DNA of 64,000 nt from Rhodococcus jostii NBRC 16295 (GCF_001894825.1 NZ_BCWY01000029.1:1-64000); one strand, 5' to 3'. Counted from the stretch's first letter, positions 43,397 through 52,944 are shown. Numbers and translations: made by a program. Notes: generated by a model from the sequence alone, not told the origin.

Positions 43397-44981
43397 GCCC
43401 GTCGACGGCGACGGGACCCTGACGGAACCCCAGATAGCCGTCAGGGCGGACGACGAACGCCGCGGACCCCTCGGCGCCGTACGCATTCGCGAACTCGCCG
43501 TCGCGGTCCCGGACGAGGGGAAGGATCGTTTCCCCGACCTCTGCGCCGGGCGAGGCGACGAGGTAGGTGTCGACGAGTCCGTGGGTCGCGGCGTCCGCCG
43601 ACTTCGCCACCGCCTCCAGCAGTTCCAGTCCGCGCGAATCGACCGAATCGTCGGCGTAGAGCAGCAACGTGTGGTTCGGGCCCGCGAGCAGCGTGAACAG
43701 CCTGATAGGTGAGCTGACCACGGCACGGGTCAGCCCGCGGGCGTCCGGCGCCCGGCCACCGGGCTCGACCACCGCAGTCGAGGCCGGGGCCGCGACGATC
43801 GGACTGTCCGAGTAGCGGATGAGAAGCTGCGCCTCGCGGCGGATCACGAAGTCCGGATCCGACGACCCCGCCCCGATTCCCTCCCGCGCGCTGCGCACCG
43901 TGCGTCCCACCACCTCCTCCCCGACCGGCCGCCGTTCGGCGTCGTAACTGTCCATCAGGTCGGGGGCCGCGGCACCGGACACGGCGAGCGCGACCTTCCA
44001 CGCGAGGTTGTGCGCGTCCTGGATGCCGGTGTTCATGCCCTGCGCACCGGTCGGCGGGTGAATGTGTGCGGCGTCGCCCGCGACGAACACACGTCCGCGC
44101 CCGTAGGAGTCGACGATGCGGTGGCTGATGCGAAACACGGAGGCCCAGCGGAGGTTCGACGCCCGCGTCGGCTGGGGCGACAGTCGGTCGATCACCGCCT
44201 GGATGTGGCTCAATTCGGGTTTCGGTCCCGCTCCGAACCCGTGCTCGATCTTGTCGGTGGCGGGGGCGCCGGCGCCGGCGAGGTCGTCGGGCACCAGCAT
44301 CGACATCCGATATCGCCGATGCCCGGGCAGCGGAATGCACACGAGCAGATCGTCGGTCTCGCCGTCCGTCTGATGCATCGACCGGATTCCCCAGCCGCGG
44401 GGCATCGACCAGTCGACCTCGACGTCACCGAGCATGTACTGCTCGGTGAACGCCCCGCCCTCGAACGTGAGTCCGAGACCCTTCCGGACCACGCTGTGCG
44501 CGCCGTCGCAGCCGAGAAGGTACTGGATGCGGACGGTGTCGTCGCCACCCGCGCCGGCCAGCGTGGCGGTCACCCCGTCGTCGTCCTGTTCGAATGCCGT
44601 CAAACTCGTGCCACGTTCGATCGTCGTGCCGAACGTGGCCAGGTGTTCGGTGAGGATGCGTTCGGTCGCGTACTGGGGCAGCCCGATGAATCCGAACGGA
44701 ATGTCGGCCGGCACCGCCAATTCCAGACGGGCGACCTCGTCACCGTTGACGTACACGATCTGCCCGCGCATCTGGATCGACGCGTCCAGGACGTGCCGCA
44801 GCACGCCGAGGCTCTCGAAGACCTCGAGGCTGCGCGGCTGGATCCCCACCGCCTTCGCGTACTGCGGCGGTTCGAGCAGCGGATCGATGATGCGGCAGGA
44901 GACGCCTTGCCTGCGCAATTCGATCGCCGCCGTCAGACCCACGGGACCAGCTCCGACCACCAATACCTCGGGATGCACCAC
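43365..44981 (-). CDS. FAD-dependent aromatic-ring monooxygenase
   Basis: 538 residues of the class A flavin hydroxylase family (PheA/MhpA/PgaE-like). Seen: dinucleotide motif VVGAGPVGLTAAIELRRQG near 7-25, the DG motif LLGCDGAHSVVRKGLGL near 156, and FVAGDAAHIHPPTGAQGMNT near 288-307 where the GD motif binds the ribityl chain. A thioredoxin-like C-terminal domain starts near 410. Such enzymes hydroxylate phenols or polyketides using NAD(P)H and oxygen. It is translated from a GTG pair at 44981. Neighbours do not reveal the substrate. Confidence 0.9.
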   Translation of the reverse strand: MVHPEVLVVGAGPVGLTAAIELRRQGVSCRIIDPLLEPPQYAKAVGIQPRSLEVFESLGVLRHVLDASIQMRGQIVYVNGDEVARLELAVPADIPFGFIGLPQYATERILTEHLATFGTTIERGTSLTAFEQDDDGVTATLAGAGGDDTVRIQYLLGCDGAHSVVRKGLGLTFEGGAFTEQYMLGDVEVDWSMPRGWGIRSMHQTDGETDDLLVCIPLPGHRRYRMSMLVPDDLAGAGAPATDKIEHGFGAGPKPELSHIQAVIDRLSPQPTRASNLRWASVFRISHRIVDSYGRGRVFVAGDAAHIHPPTGAQGMNTGIQDAHNLAWKVALAVSGAAAPDLMDSYDAERRPVGEEVVGRTVRSAREGIGAGSSDPDFVIRREAQLLIRYSDSPIVAAPASTAVVEPGGRAPDARGLTRAVVSSPIRLFTLLAGPNHTLLLYADDSVDSRGLELLEAVAKSADAATHGLVDTYLVASPGAEVGETILPLVRDRDGEFANAYGAEGSAAFVVRPDGYLGFRQGPVAVDGLTEYLKSTFR

Positions 44982-45077
44982 AGAACACCGCCTCGTCAGC
45001 AGGGACCGACACCGATCAGTATGCGGGACCGATGACGGGCTTGACCGGCGTTCGGGCCAGACCAGGATCCTTCACGT

Positions 45078-45836
45078 TCACACGGCGGGGTGTCGCGGAC
45101 GGTGGACGGCTTCCCGGCCCACCAGTTCGACGGTCACGGCCACGGCGCACGTCTGGGCCAGCAGCAACCCGACGAGGACGAGGATCTGGACGGCGCCGGC
45201 CTGGACGGCGGACCCGCTGGCCAGCAGCACCCCGACGAACGCACCCGGCAGGGTGACCAACCCGACGGTCCGGGTCTGATCGAGCCCGGGCAGCAACGCA
45301 TCCGCGGCGGCGGACCGCACCACCTCCATGCGGGCGTCGCGCACGGTGAGACCGAGGCTCAGCCCCGCCTCTACCTCGCCCCACCGCTGCTCGACCGCGT
45401 CGAGTCCGCGTTTCGCGGCAAGGGACGTCGCGGTCATCGCGCCGCCGAGCACGATGCCGCCGATGGGGACGAGGGCGACCCCTTCGAGGGGAACCACCCG
45501 GCTCAGCAGCATCATCGGCAGGACCAAGCCCACTCCCGCGCCGAGGGACAATGCCAGCCACCCGGCGGACCATCCGGCTCGCGCGCGCCGGGCCGACGTC
45601 GCCACGGCCGCCGCGAACATGACGACCAGGACGAGGATCGACGACCACAGGTGCGCGAGTGCGGCAGCCAGGATCAGTGACACTGCCGCGAGTTGGACAG
45701 CGCCCCGAATCGCCGCGCTCGGCACGACGAGTGGGCTGCCGAGACGGGTGATGCGGTAGATCACCGCCGCGCACACGACCATGACCGTGCACAGCACAGC
45801 CAGCCCGACACCGGGATTCGCCAACGACGTACTCAC
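45078..45836 (-). CDS. FetB/UPF0014-like membrane permease
   Basis: 252 residues with about seven membrane helices. Seen: VPSAAIRGAVQLAAVSLILA near 38-57, RVVPLEGVALVPIGGIVLGG near 112 and GLVTLPGAFVGVLLASGSAV near 195, the conserved GxxTLPG-type core of UPF0014/FetB proteins. FetB with the ATPase FetA is proposed to export iron in enterobacteria and protects from peroxide. No fetA-like ATPase is adjacent here. The GTG start leaves 42 bases to the MFS gene upstream, in an iron-related cluster. Confidence 0.85.
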   Translation of the reverse strand: MSTSLANPGVGLAVLCTVMVVCAAVIYRITRLGSPLVVPSAAIRGAVQLAAVSLILAAALAHLWSSILVLVVMFAAAVATSARRARAGWSAGWLALSLGAGVGLVLPMMLLSRVVPLEGVALVPIGGIVLGGAMTATSLAAKRGLDAVEQRWGEVEAGLSLGLTVRDARMEVVRSAAADALLPGLDQTRTVGLVTLPGAFVGVLLASGSAVQAGAVQILVLVGLLLAQTCAVAVTVELVGREAVHRPRHPAV

Positions 45837-45878
45837 CCGGCTCAGTGTTCCAGGTTCCGCCGACCGGCAGCTGCGGGA

Positions 45879-47183
45879 TCAGTTCACGGTGGGACGGCGA
45901 ATCATGCTGGTTCGGCCGGTCCACCACCACAGACCGGTCGCCGCGGCGGCCACGGTCGCGGCGAGAACCCACCACGGCCTCACGAGACCGGCCGCACCCT
46001 CGTCGACGAGGTCGTAGATCCTCCCGACACCCAGCGCGACCAGGAGCGTCAGCACGCCGCCGAGCGTGTTGAGCATCCCGAAGTGGGCGCCGAGGTTACG
46101 TTCGCCCGCCAGGATCGCGATGGTGTCCCGCATCGGCGGCACCATCAGCATCTGTCCCAGGTGCAGTAGAGCGACCCACACGATCAACCCCGACAGTTGC
46201 GCCACCGCGGACCCCGGCGCGCACAGCGCGGGCAGCACCGGTGCCAGGAACGATGCGGCCACCACCGCCATTCCGGCGACAGTGGCGGCGCGGTGGCCCA
46301 ACCGGTTCGCGACCGCCACCATCGGGGACTGCCCGAAGATCACGAGGAGCGCGGCTCCCGTGAAGAACCAGCCCAGCGCCGCTTGCGATCCGACTCCCCG
46401 CTCGAGCTGCTCGGGCAGCATCAGGTACAGCTGGTTGTACGCAGCCAATTGGGCACCGCAGAGCGCGGCGAAGACGAGGAAGCCCCGATTCTTCAGAACC
46501 GTCCGCCACACATGCTGCAGACTGCCGGACGGGGACGCGTCCGAAGGCTGGTACGACGTGGACACATCCGCGGGAAGCCAGATCGCGAACGCGACCCACA
46601 GCCCGGTGAACAGCACTGCCGCCGCGACCGCCGTCCACACGAACGGCACCACCAGGAGCACCGCGCCGAGAGCCGGACCGACGACCGTTCCGAGCCGACT
46701 GCACATCTGCTCGAGCGCAAACAACTCGGTGCGGCGGAGCACCCCGTCCTCCTCCAGCTGCCGGCCGTACGCCGCATCCGCCGCTTCGACGGCGGGCGCG
46801 AACAGGGCGGCCGCCAGCCCGACCAGGAGAACCCCGACGATCATCCCCTCGAACGTCGCCGCCACCCCGAGCACGAGGAAACCGACGACCCGCAGTGCGA
46901 TCCCCAGCAGGACCAACGGCCGCACGCCGAATCGGTCGGCGAGACTGCCGCCGAGAAAGAACAGGCCCTGCTGGCTGAAGGTACGCAGCCCCAGGACGAG
47001 CCCGACCGCCCAGCTCGCCAAGCCCAGATCCTCCGACATGTGAACCGCGAGAAAAGGCACCACCAGGTAGAAGCCCACATTGAACAGGACCATCGACAGA
47101 AGGATCAGACGAACGGGCGCGGGGAGGACGCGTGCCAGACGGAGCGAACGAGCAAGAGAACTCAGCGGTCGGGCACGCAGCAC
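45879..47183 (-). CDS. MFS transporter in the iron-siderophore cluster
   Basis: 434 residues with about twelve membrane helices. SLADRFGVRPLVLLG near 83 is MFS motif A. The frame is open far upstream, across the gene before it, so the start must be chosen: GTG 47183 has AGGGTGG five bases upstream and begins VLRARPLSSLARSL; GTG 47192 is the alternative. It resembles MdtH/EntS-type exporters, and together with two siderophore-binding lipoproteins a role in siderophore export or import is plausible. Confidence 0.82.
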   Translation of the reverse strand: MLRARPLSSLARSLRLARVLPAPVRLILLSMVLFNVGFYLVVPFLAVHMSEDLGLASWAVGLVLGLRTFSQQGLFFLGGSLADRFGVRPLVLLGIALRVVGFLVLGVAATFEGMIVGVLLVGLAAALFAPAVEAADAAYGRQLEEDGVLRRTELFALEQMCSRLGTVVGPALGAVLLVVPFVWTAVAAAVLFTGLWVAFAIWLPADVSTSYQPSDASPSGSLQHVWRTVLKNRGFLVFAALCGAQLAAYNQLYLMLPEQLERGVGSQAALGWFFTGAALLVIFGQSPMVAVANRLGHRAATVAGMAVVAASFLAPVLPALCAPGSAVAQLSGLIVWVALLHLGQMLMVPPMRDTIAILAGERNLGAHFGMLNTLGGVLTLLVALGVGRIYDLVDEGAAGLVRPWWVLAATVAAAATGLWWWTGRTSMIRRPTVN

Positions 47184-47209
47184 AGTCGCCACCCTATCCG
47201 GGGGCGGGA

Positions 47210-48241
47210 TCACTTCTGCTGCACGGTCTCCCCGAGGACGGTCAGAACCTGCCTGGCGGCGGTGGGTCCGGTGTTGAGATAGAACACGTCGTCGTCGACG
47301 GGGATCGCCCGACCCGCCCGCACCGCCTGAAGCTCCGGCCAGAGTGGCGCCTTCGTGAGCGTCGACGCGTCCCCGCCCTGGACGCCGTAGAAGATCCACT
47401 CGGCGTCGGCGACGGTCAATTCCTCCTCGCTGATGTCCCGGGACGTCTCGCCGAACTGCTGGGAGGCCGGGCGCGCGAGTCCCGCGTCTTCCGCGATGCT
47501 TCCCGTGAACGACGGAACTCCGAAGATGCGCAGGCGGTTTCCGTTCTGGCGGGTGAACGACACGGTGGGCGCCGCTCCGAGTGACGTCCCGACCGCCGCC
47601 GCATCGGCATGGAACGTGTCGAGCAGAGACTGCGCCTGCTCCGTCCGTCCGAGCGCGTCGGCGGCGAGGAGGAAGTCCTGCTTCCAGTACACCCCGGTCC
47701 CCTGTGTCGCGACCGTCGGCGCGATGGCCGACAGTTGCGCGTACAGCGTGTCGGCGTCCTTGCCTGCGGTGTTCATCAGGATGAGGTCGGGGGCAAGGTT
47801 CGCGATCGCCTCGTAATTGGGGGTGAAGCGCCCGCCGGCGTCGACCACGCTGTCGAGACCGGAGCGGTACTGCGGGTACGCGGCGAGGAGGTAGGGTGGG
47901 ATCAGTTCGGCGCCATCGCCTCTCGTCGATCCGGCCGGGACGACACCGAGGGAGAGCAACGCGTCCGCCTGGCCGGTGGAGATCACCACCACCTTCTCCG
48001 GCTCGGCGTCGAGGGTGGTCTCGCCCTGGAAGTGGGCCACGGTCCGCGGGAATTCGCCGTCCGGCTTTCCGCTGCCCATGCCCTCCGGAACTGTCCTCGG
48101 GGCCACGAAGTCGCCGGTGGCCGCCGGCGGTACGACGGTAGTGATCGTCGACGATGCGGTGTCCTGGGTGCTCGAACACCCACTGAGCACCAGCGCGAAC
48201 GCCGCGACAGCGGCTATCCCTACGGCCCCGACTCGAATCAT
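47210..48241 (-). CDS. Iron-siderophore ABC transporter substrate-binding lipoprotein (copy 1)
   Basis: 343 residues. Signal peptide with lipobox LVLSGCSST (Cys near 23), then the FhuD/FepB fold: VVVISTGQADALLSLGVVPA near 90, YEAIANLAPDLILMN near 150, and VADAEWIFYGVQGG near 270. It captures a ferric siderophore outside the cell and passes it to an Fhu/Fec-type importer. The ATG overlaps the stop of the next binding-protein gene by four bases. No permease or ATPase follows, so it must dock on components coded elsewhere. Confidence 0.88.
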   Translation of the reverse strand: MIRVGAVGIAAVAAFALVLSGCSSTQDTASSTITTVVPPAATGDFVAPRTVPEGMGSGKPDGEFPRTVAHFQGETTLDAEPEKVVVISTGQADALLSLGVVPAGSTRGDGAELIPPYLLAAYPQYRSGLDSVVDAGGRFTPNYEAIANLAPDLILMNTAGKDADTLYAQLSAIAPTVATQGTGVYWKQDFLLAADALGRTEQAQSLLDTFHADAAAVGTSLGAAPTVSFTRQNGNRLRIFGVPSFTGSIAEDAGLARPASQQFGETSRDISEEELTVADAEWIFYGVQGGDASTLTKAPLWPELQAVRAGRAIPVDDDVFYLNTGPTAARQVLTVLGETVQQK

Positions 48242-49263
48242 CGTCGTGCGACCGCGGTCTCGTTGATCTTGGCGACGAACTCCTCGAGGACGAACGGAAT
48301 CGTGAGCGGATTCGGCATCGACACCGCGTCGCTGACGATCGGGTCCAGGCTGATCACACCACCGCTTCGGACGACGTTCAGGTTTGTGAAGGCGGGCTGG
48401 GACTCCATCTCGCCGCGAGCCTTCTCGTAGTTGTCGAACAGCAGGTAGTCGCACTCGAGCAGATCGTAGTTCTCAGCCGAGATCTCGACGTTGAGCTTGT
48501 TCTCGAATCGGTCCTTCAACGCCGGAGGCGTCTCGAAACCCAGCTGGGTCAACAGTTGCGCCCGGGCGGCGGAGGGGCTGAACGCGCGCAGATTCCCGTC
48601 GCTCCACCGAATGACCAGCGCCGCCGTCTTTCCGGCGAACTGCGGGTTCTCGTCCCGGGTCCGCGCGATGAGGCTCTCGATGCCCTGCACTTCCTGCTTC
48701 GCCTGCGCGGGAAGTCCGACCGCCGTACCGATCCGGGTGGTGACCTCCTGCCACGGCAGTACCCAGTCCGTCTGGTCGGCGGCGTGCAACAAGGTCGGCG
48801 CGATCGCGCTGAGCTGCTGGTACGTGCTCTCGTCGATCGCATTGTTGACCGCGATGATCAGGTCGGGGTCGGCCGCGGCGACGGTTTCGACGACGAACTT
48901 TGTGGTGGCGTCGGCAAGGGCGACGGGATCGGCACCGTGCACGCTCGGATCCGCCCACACCCCGATGCCGTCGTCGGTCGAGCCCTTCCACACCGGCACC
49001 AGCACCGGCGTCAGCCCGAGGGAGAGGAGCACGTCGGCGTCTCCGATGCCCACCGCCGCGATGCGCGTCGGGGCCTGAGTGACGGTGGTCGAACCGAATT
49101 TGTGATCGATCGTGACCGGGAAGGCAGCCGGTTCGGCGTGGCCGGCAGCAGCGTCACCGACGTCGCTGCCGGAGCCGTCGTCGCTGCAGCCGGCCACGGC
49201 TATCCCGGCAAGTGTCGCGAAACTGATCGACAGCATGGCACGTCGGCTCAACGTCGGAGTCAT
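48238..49263 (-). CDS. Iron-siderophore ABC transporter substrate-binding lipoprotein (copy 2, Tat-type signal)
   Basis: 341 residues. The N-terminus has SRRAMLSISFATLAG and then GIAVAGCSDD: a twin-arginine-like signal combined with a lipobox, suggesting export in folded form and lipidation. The body is FepB/FhuD-like (AVGIGDADVLLSLGLTPVL near 70, VAAADPDLIIAVNNAIDEST near 130). It is the first gene of the iron cluster and has GAGAGGACC before the ATG. An iron box sits 18 bases upstream. Confidence 0.88.
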   Translation of the reverse strand: MTPTLSRRAMLSISFATLAGIAVAGCSDDGSGSDVGDAAAGHAEPAAFPVTIDHKFGSTTVTQAPTRIAAVGIGDADVLLSLGLTPVLVPVWKGSTDDGIGVWADPSVHGADPVALADATTKFVVETVAAADPDLIIAVNNAIDESTYQQLSAIAPTLLHAADQTDWVLPWQEVTTRIGTAVGLPAQAKQEVQGIESLIARTRDENPQFAGKTAALVIRWSDGNLRAFSPSAARAQLLTQLGFETPPALKDRFENKLNVEISAENYDLLECDYLLFDNYEKARGEMESQPAFTNLNVVRSGGVISLDPIVSDAVSMPNPLTIPFVLEEFVAKINETAVARR

Positions 49264-49280
49264 ATCCGGTCCTCTCAGGC

Positions 49281-49299
49281 TTTGGGTAGCCTAACCATA
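49281..49299 (-). promoter_or_regulatory. IdeR/DmdR iron box
   Basis: TATGGTTAGGCTACCCAAA on the minus strand agrees at 15 of 19 positions with TTAGGTTAGGCTAACCTAA, the actinobacterial iron-repressor consensus. It contains TAGGCT, a possible -10, so ferrous IdeR/DmdR would shut the promoter when iron is plentiful. Confidence 0.8.
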
Positions 49300-49330
49300 G
49301 AGGACACGTCGGGCACGTGCGGCCGCGACC

Positions 49331-50170
49331 TCAGCTCACCGCGCCGGCGTCGAGGTCGGCAATCGCCCCGGTCACCTCGGGCACGGAGGTGGCGGTGACA
49401 TCGTCGAGCCCCGGGACGGACCGGTAGTACGCCCGGACCCGGTTGTCCTCGCAGTGGTACTCGACGACCCCGAGTTGCTGCAGCGTTCCCGGTACGGCGT
49501 CGTCGACGTCCCCGACGAAGCCGGTAGCTGGCGCCCAGACCTCGACGGCGTCACCTCGCCACGTCTGGCGGTAGCAGTGCAGGTGTCCGCTGCCCACGGC
49601 CGCGAGGGACACCTGGTCGAGCAGAGCGAGCAGACGCGTCCTCGACTCTCCGATGTCGACGGCATGCCCGACCGGCTCGTCCAGTGCGCTCCAGATCGGC
49701 TTGTGGAGGAACACGATCACCGGCCGGCCGCTCAGTTCGGCCACGGACCGTTCGATCCACTGCCACTGCGCGGCCTCCCGGTCGAGTCCCGACCCGAACA
49801 GTTCGCTGTTCAGGCCGAGGACGGTCCACCCGTCGACGTCGCGCCGCCAGTGATCGGGGCCCCACACCGCCTCGAATGCCGCGACCCGCTCGTCGCTGAC
49901 ACCGATCCCCTTCCACGGCGTCTCCCCCGGTTCCCCGACGTCGTGGTTGCCGGGCACGACGACCACGGGAGCGGTGAACCGCTGCATCAGTTCACGGGCG
50001 TGCGCACGGTCGTCGGCGTCGTCGGGATGGATGATGACGATGTCACCGGAGTGGACGATCAGGTCGGGACGGACCTGATCGTTCACGTAGTCGACGATGC
50101 GATCGAAGTTCTCCTGCGTGCGCCCGCCGCGGGCGGTCAGGTGTGTATCACTGATCTGGACGATCTTCAT
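49331..50170 (-). CDS. Calcineurin-like metallophosphoesterase (class III PDE-like)
   Basis: 279 residues. The five metal motifs are present: QISDTHLTA at the start, HSGDIVIIH near 41, VPGNHDVGE near 74, a His near 156 (FLHKPIW) and GSGHLHCYRQ near 194. No signal peptide is present, so it acts in the cytoplasm. It belongs with GpdQ/CpdA-type phosphodiesterases that cut glycerophosphodiesters or cyclic nucleotides. It is the last gene of the Ugp-like operon, 32 bases after the permease, and likely cleaves the imported phosphodiester. Confidence 0.87.
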   Translation of the reverse strand: MKIVQISDTHLTARGGRTQENFDRIVDYVNDQVRPDLIVHSGDIVIIHPDDADDRAHARELMQRFTAPVVVVPGNHDVGEPGETPWKGIGVSDERVAAFEAVWGPDHWRRDVDGWTVLGLNSELFGSGLDREAAQWQWIERSVAELSGRPVIVFLHKPIWSALDEPVGHAVDIGESRTRLLALLDQVSLAAVGSGHLHCYRQTWRGDAVEVWAPATGFVGDVDDAVPGTLQQLGVVEYHCEDNRVRAYYRSVPGLDDVTATSVPEVTGAIADLDAGAVS

Positions 50171-50202
50171 CGAAACTCCTTCGAATTATGTTTGGCCGTG
50201 CA

Positions 50203-51093
50203 CTATTTGAGGCCCGAGCGGACGAATGCGTCACGCACGTAGCGCTGGAGGAACAGGTAGATCAGGAAGATGGGCAGGCAGGCGAGACCGGACGCCGCCA
50301 TCACCGCGCCCCAGTTGTTGCCCTCCGCACCGAGGAAGCCGCGAATTCCGATCTGGACGACCGCGTTCGACTGCCGCATGATCAGCGAAGGCCACAGGTA
50401 CTCGTTCCACGCCGAGATGAACAACATGATGCCCAGTGCCGCGAGCGCCGGCCGCATGTTGGGCAGCACCACCTTCCACAGCGTGGACCACGAGTTCTGG
50501 CCGTCGATCTGCGACGCGTCCAGCAACTCCCGGGGGAAGGCCTCCATGTGCTGGCGCATGAGCAGGACGCCGAACGCCGAACACAGGTTCGGGATCACGA
50601 TCCCGGCAACGGTATCGAGCAGGCCCATCTGTGAGATGAGGAGATAGTTCGGGATCATGGTGACCTGGAACGGCACCAGCCAGGATCCCACGAACAGCAG
50701 GAACAGGACCTGCTTCCCGAAGAAGGTCCACCGTGCGAACGCGTAGGCGGCCAGGATCGCGACGAGGAGCTGGCTCACCGACATCGCCAGCGCCATGACG
50801 AACGTGTTGACCAGCATCGACGCCATCGGAATGGTCTCCCACACGTAGCGGAAGTTGTCGAGACTGAACGGGGACGGCACGGGGCTGACCGACAGGGAGT
50901 CCTCGGGACGGCGGAACGCGGTGGCGAACATCCAGTACACCGGGAAGATGCTGAAGACGGTGACCGCGGCGAGCACCACGTGTCCCGTCGCCACCCGTCC
51001 GACGGAACGGGTGGCGACCGGGGCGTCGCCGGGATCGCGGGCCGGGACTGTGGCGGCCGTGCGGGTCGGCGCCTCGACGAGTGCAAATGCCAT
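50203..51093 (-). CDS. Carbohydrate-type ABC permease, UgpE/MalG-like
   Basis: 296 residues with about six membrane helices. The EAA docking loop is seen as ELLDASQIDGQNSWSTLWKV near 190 and the end of the motif VVLPNMRPALAALG. Start ATG 51093 follows AGGACACC and lies eight bases after the other permease gene. It forms a heterodimer with the UgpA-like subunit. Confidence 0.9.
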   Translation of the reverse strand: MAFALVEAPTRTAATVPARDPGDAPVATRSVGRVATGHVVLAAVTVFSIFPVYWMFATAFRRPEDSLSVSPVPSPFSLDNFRYVWETIPMASMLVNTFVMALAMSVSQLLVAILAAYAFARWTFFGKQVLFLLFVGSWLVPFQVTMIPNYLLISQMGLLDTVAGIVIPNLCSAFGVLLMRQHMEAFPRELLDASQIDGQNSWSTLWKVVLPNMRPALAALGIMLFISAWNEYLWPSLIMRQSNAVVQIGIRGFLGAEGNNWGAVMAASGLACLPIFLIYLFLQRYVRDAFVRSGLK

Positions 51094-51101
51094 GGGGTGT
51101 C

Positions 51102-52055
51102 CTAGTTGTCGTAGAAGCTCAGCCGGTCCGACACACGGACGAACACGACGGCGATCAGCCCGAAGCCCAGGAAGAACAGGGTCCCGGCCGCAGCCGACAG
51201 CCCGGCGTCGAAATTCTGGAATCCGAACTCGTACAGCAGGTAGTAGATGTTGGTGGAGGCGCCGCTGGGGCCGCCCTGGGTGACGATGTCGATGATCGGG
51301 TAGGCCCACTGCGCGCCCAGCAGGATCGTCATGAGGCCGAGGAACACGAGCGTCGGCGACAGCAGCGGCAGCGTGATCCTGCGGGTGATCGTCGATTGCG
51401 ATGCGCCGTCGAGTGCCGCAGCCGATGCGTAGTCGGGATTGATTCCGGCCAGTCCGGCTGAGATGACGAGCACACCGAAGCCGAGCATCTGCCATCCGAC
51501 GATGAGCACGACCCCGAGCATCGCCAGGCCGGGTTCACGGAACACGTTGCCCAGTTCGAATCCGAGGGTCGCGGCCACCCGGGGAATCGTGCCGCCCTCG
51601 GGATTGAACAACCACCGCCAGATCGCGCTGCCCGCCACCGGGGTGATGAGAAACGGAACGAAGATCAGCGCCTGGTAGAGCGTCTTCCATCGTCCCGCGA
51701 CCCGGTTCGACAGCAACGCGACGACCATCGGCAGCAGCAGCGAGAACACCATGAACGCGAGCACGTACACGATCGTGTTCCGCAGCGCCTGGTGGAGTTC
51801 GGGCAGCGACAGAACCCGGACGTAGTTGTCCATTCCCACGGGAACTTTCGGGCTGGTGGGCACCATGTTCCACTGGTAGAACGACAGCCCGACGGTCTCC
51901 CCCAGCGGCTTGTAGATCCACACGACGAGCAACACGACGGCAGGCAGCAGGTACAGGTACGGCGCAAGACCGCGTCCTACCCGTGCAACCGGTGACGGTC
52001 GCGTCGTCGTCTCGGCGCTTCCGGCGGACGACGTGGGCGGAACTTCGACGAACAT
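51102..52055 (-). CDS. Carbohydrate-type ABC permease, UgpA/MalF-like
   Basis: 317 residues, about six membrane helices after a ~30-residue polar N-terminus. ASAAALDGASQSTITRRITL near 220 is the EAA loop. Its ATG shares one base with the stop of the phosphoesterase gene before it (TGATG), so translation is coupled. Together with the UgpE-like partner it makes the pore of the importer. Confidence 0.9.
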   Translation of the reverse strand: MFVEVPPTSSAGSAETTTRPSPVARVGRGLAPYLYLLPAVVLLVVWIYKPLGETVGLSFYQWNMVPTSPKVPVGMDNYVRVLSLPELHQALRNTIVYVLAFMVFSLLLPMVVALLSNRVAGRWKTLYQALIFVPFLITPVAGSAIWRWLFNPEGGTIPRVAATLGFELGNVFREPGLAMLGVVLIVGWQMLGFGVLVISAGLAGINPDYASAAALDGASQSTITRRITLPLLSPTLVFLGLMTILLGAQWAYPIIDIVTQGGPSGASTNIYYLLYEFGFQNFDAGLSAAAGTLFFLGFGLIAVVFVRVSDRLSFYDN

Positions 52056-52918
52056 CAGACGCCGGGCGCCGTGAGCTGTTCGATCGACTGCCGAATGTCG
52101 TCCGCAGTCATCTCGTACACCGCCGGGGACACGTCGAGCGGGACCACCGTGTGCAGCACGCGGTCGCGGTAGACGTGCACCATGTTGAAACCCTGGGCGC
52201 CGTCCTGGCCACGGATGCTGCCCGCGTCGACGAGCAGATCCTGCGTGTAGCAGGTGGCCGAGGCGACCGACACCGGGATGCCCGCGAACGTGCACGTCGT
52301 GGAGTAGTGCAGGTGGCCCGCGAGGATTCCGCGAACGTCGGTGCCCGCGAGCACCGCCTCGAGCCGGTGCTGTTCCTTCAACTCGACCGACTCGATGGCG
52401 TCGAGCAGGCCCGGCACCGGCGGGTGGTGCAGGGCGAGCAGGGTGCCGTGCGGTGCGGGCTCGGCCAGGACGTCGGTCAGCCAGGCGAGCTGCTCTTCGC
52501 TGATCAGCCCGTGATGGAATCCTGGAACCGTGCTGTCCAGCACGATGATCCGCAGTCCGTTGACATCGACGACCGCGTCGACCGACTCCTCGGTGGGTTC
52601 GGCGTCCAGCAGACCGCTCCGAAAGGCAGGCCGGGCGTCGTGGTTGCCCATCACCCAGATCACCTTCGCGCCGAGTCGCTCCGCGGCAGGCTCGACGATC
52701 CGGCGCAGACGCACGTATGCCTCGGGCTCGCCCATGTCGGCGAGGTCGCCGGTGAACACGATGGCCTCGGGCCGCCTGCCGGCCTTCTCGAGTCGGTCGA
52801 AGAGACGGGTGAGGTTGGCGTCGCTGTCGACGCAGTCGTGGAGCAGGTCACCGTCGGTGACGAAGTGGGTGTCGCTGACGTGCAGGATGTAGTGATCCGG
52901 TTCGCCGTACTGGGACAT
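52055..52918 (-). CDS. Rv0805-like cyclic nucleotide/phosphodiester phosphodiesterase
   Basis: 287 residues, very like mycobacterial Rv0805. Seen: HVSDTHFVTDGDLLHDCVD near 13, FTGDLADMGEPEAYVRLRR near 54, VMGNHDARPAF near 88, ALHHPPVPGLLDAIESVELK near 160 and AGHLHYSTTCTFAGIPVSVA near 200. All metal ligands are kept. Rv0805 hydrolyses 2',3'-cyclic nucleotides best and 3',5'-cAMP more weakly. AGGAGAAAC precedes the ATG. Its place inside a Ugp-like importer operon suggests it degrades an imported phosphodiester rather than only intracellular cAMP. Confidence 0.9.
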   Translation of the reverse strand: MSQYGEPDHYILHVSDTHFVTDGDLLHDCVDSDANLTRLFDRLEKAGRRPEAIVFTGDLADMGEPEAYVRLRRIVEPAAERLGAKVIWVMGNHDARPAFRSGLLDAEPTEESVDAVVDVNGLRIIVLDSTVPGFHHGLISEEQLAWLTDVLAEPAPHGTLLALHHPPVPGLLDAIESVELKEQHRLEAVLAGTDVRGILAGHLHYSTTCTFAGIPVSVASATCYTQDLLVDAGSIRGQDGAQGFNMVHVYRDRVLHTVVPLDVSPAVYEMTADDIRQSIEQLTAPGV

Positions 52919-52944
52919 GAATGTTTCTCCTGTGGATGTGGATG

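Noticed and set aside
45879..48179. 766-codon frame suggesting a fusion of MFS transporter with a preceding domain
   Set aside because: The upstream half is an out-of-frame reading of the siderophore-binding gene. A GTG with a ribosome-binding site at 47183 starts the real transporter.
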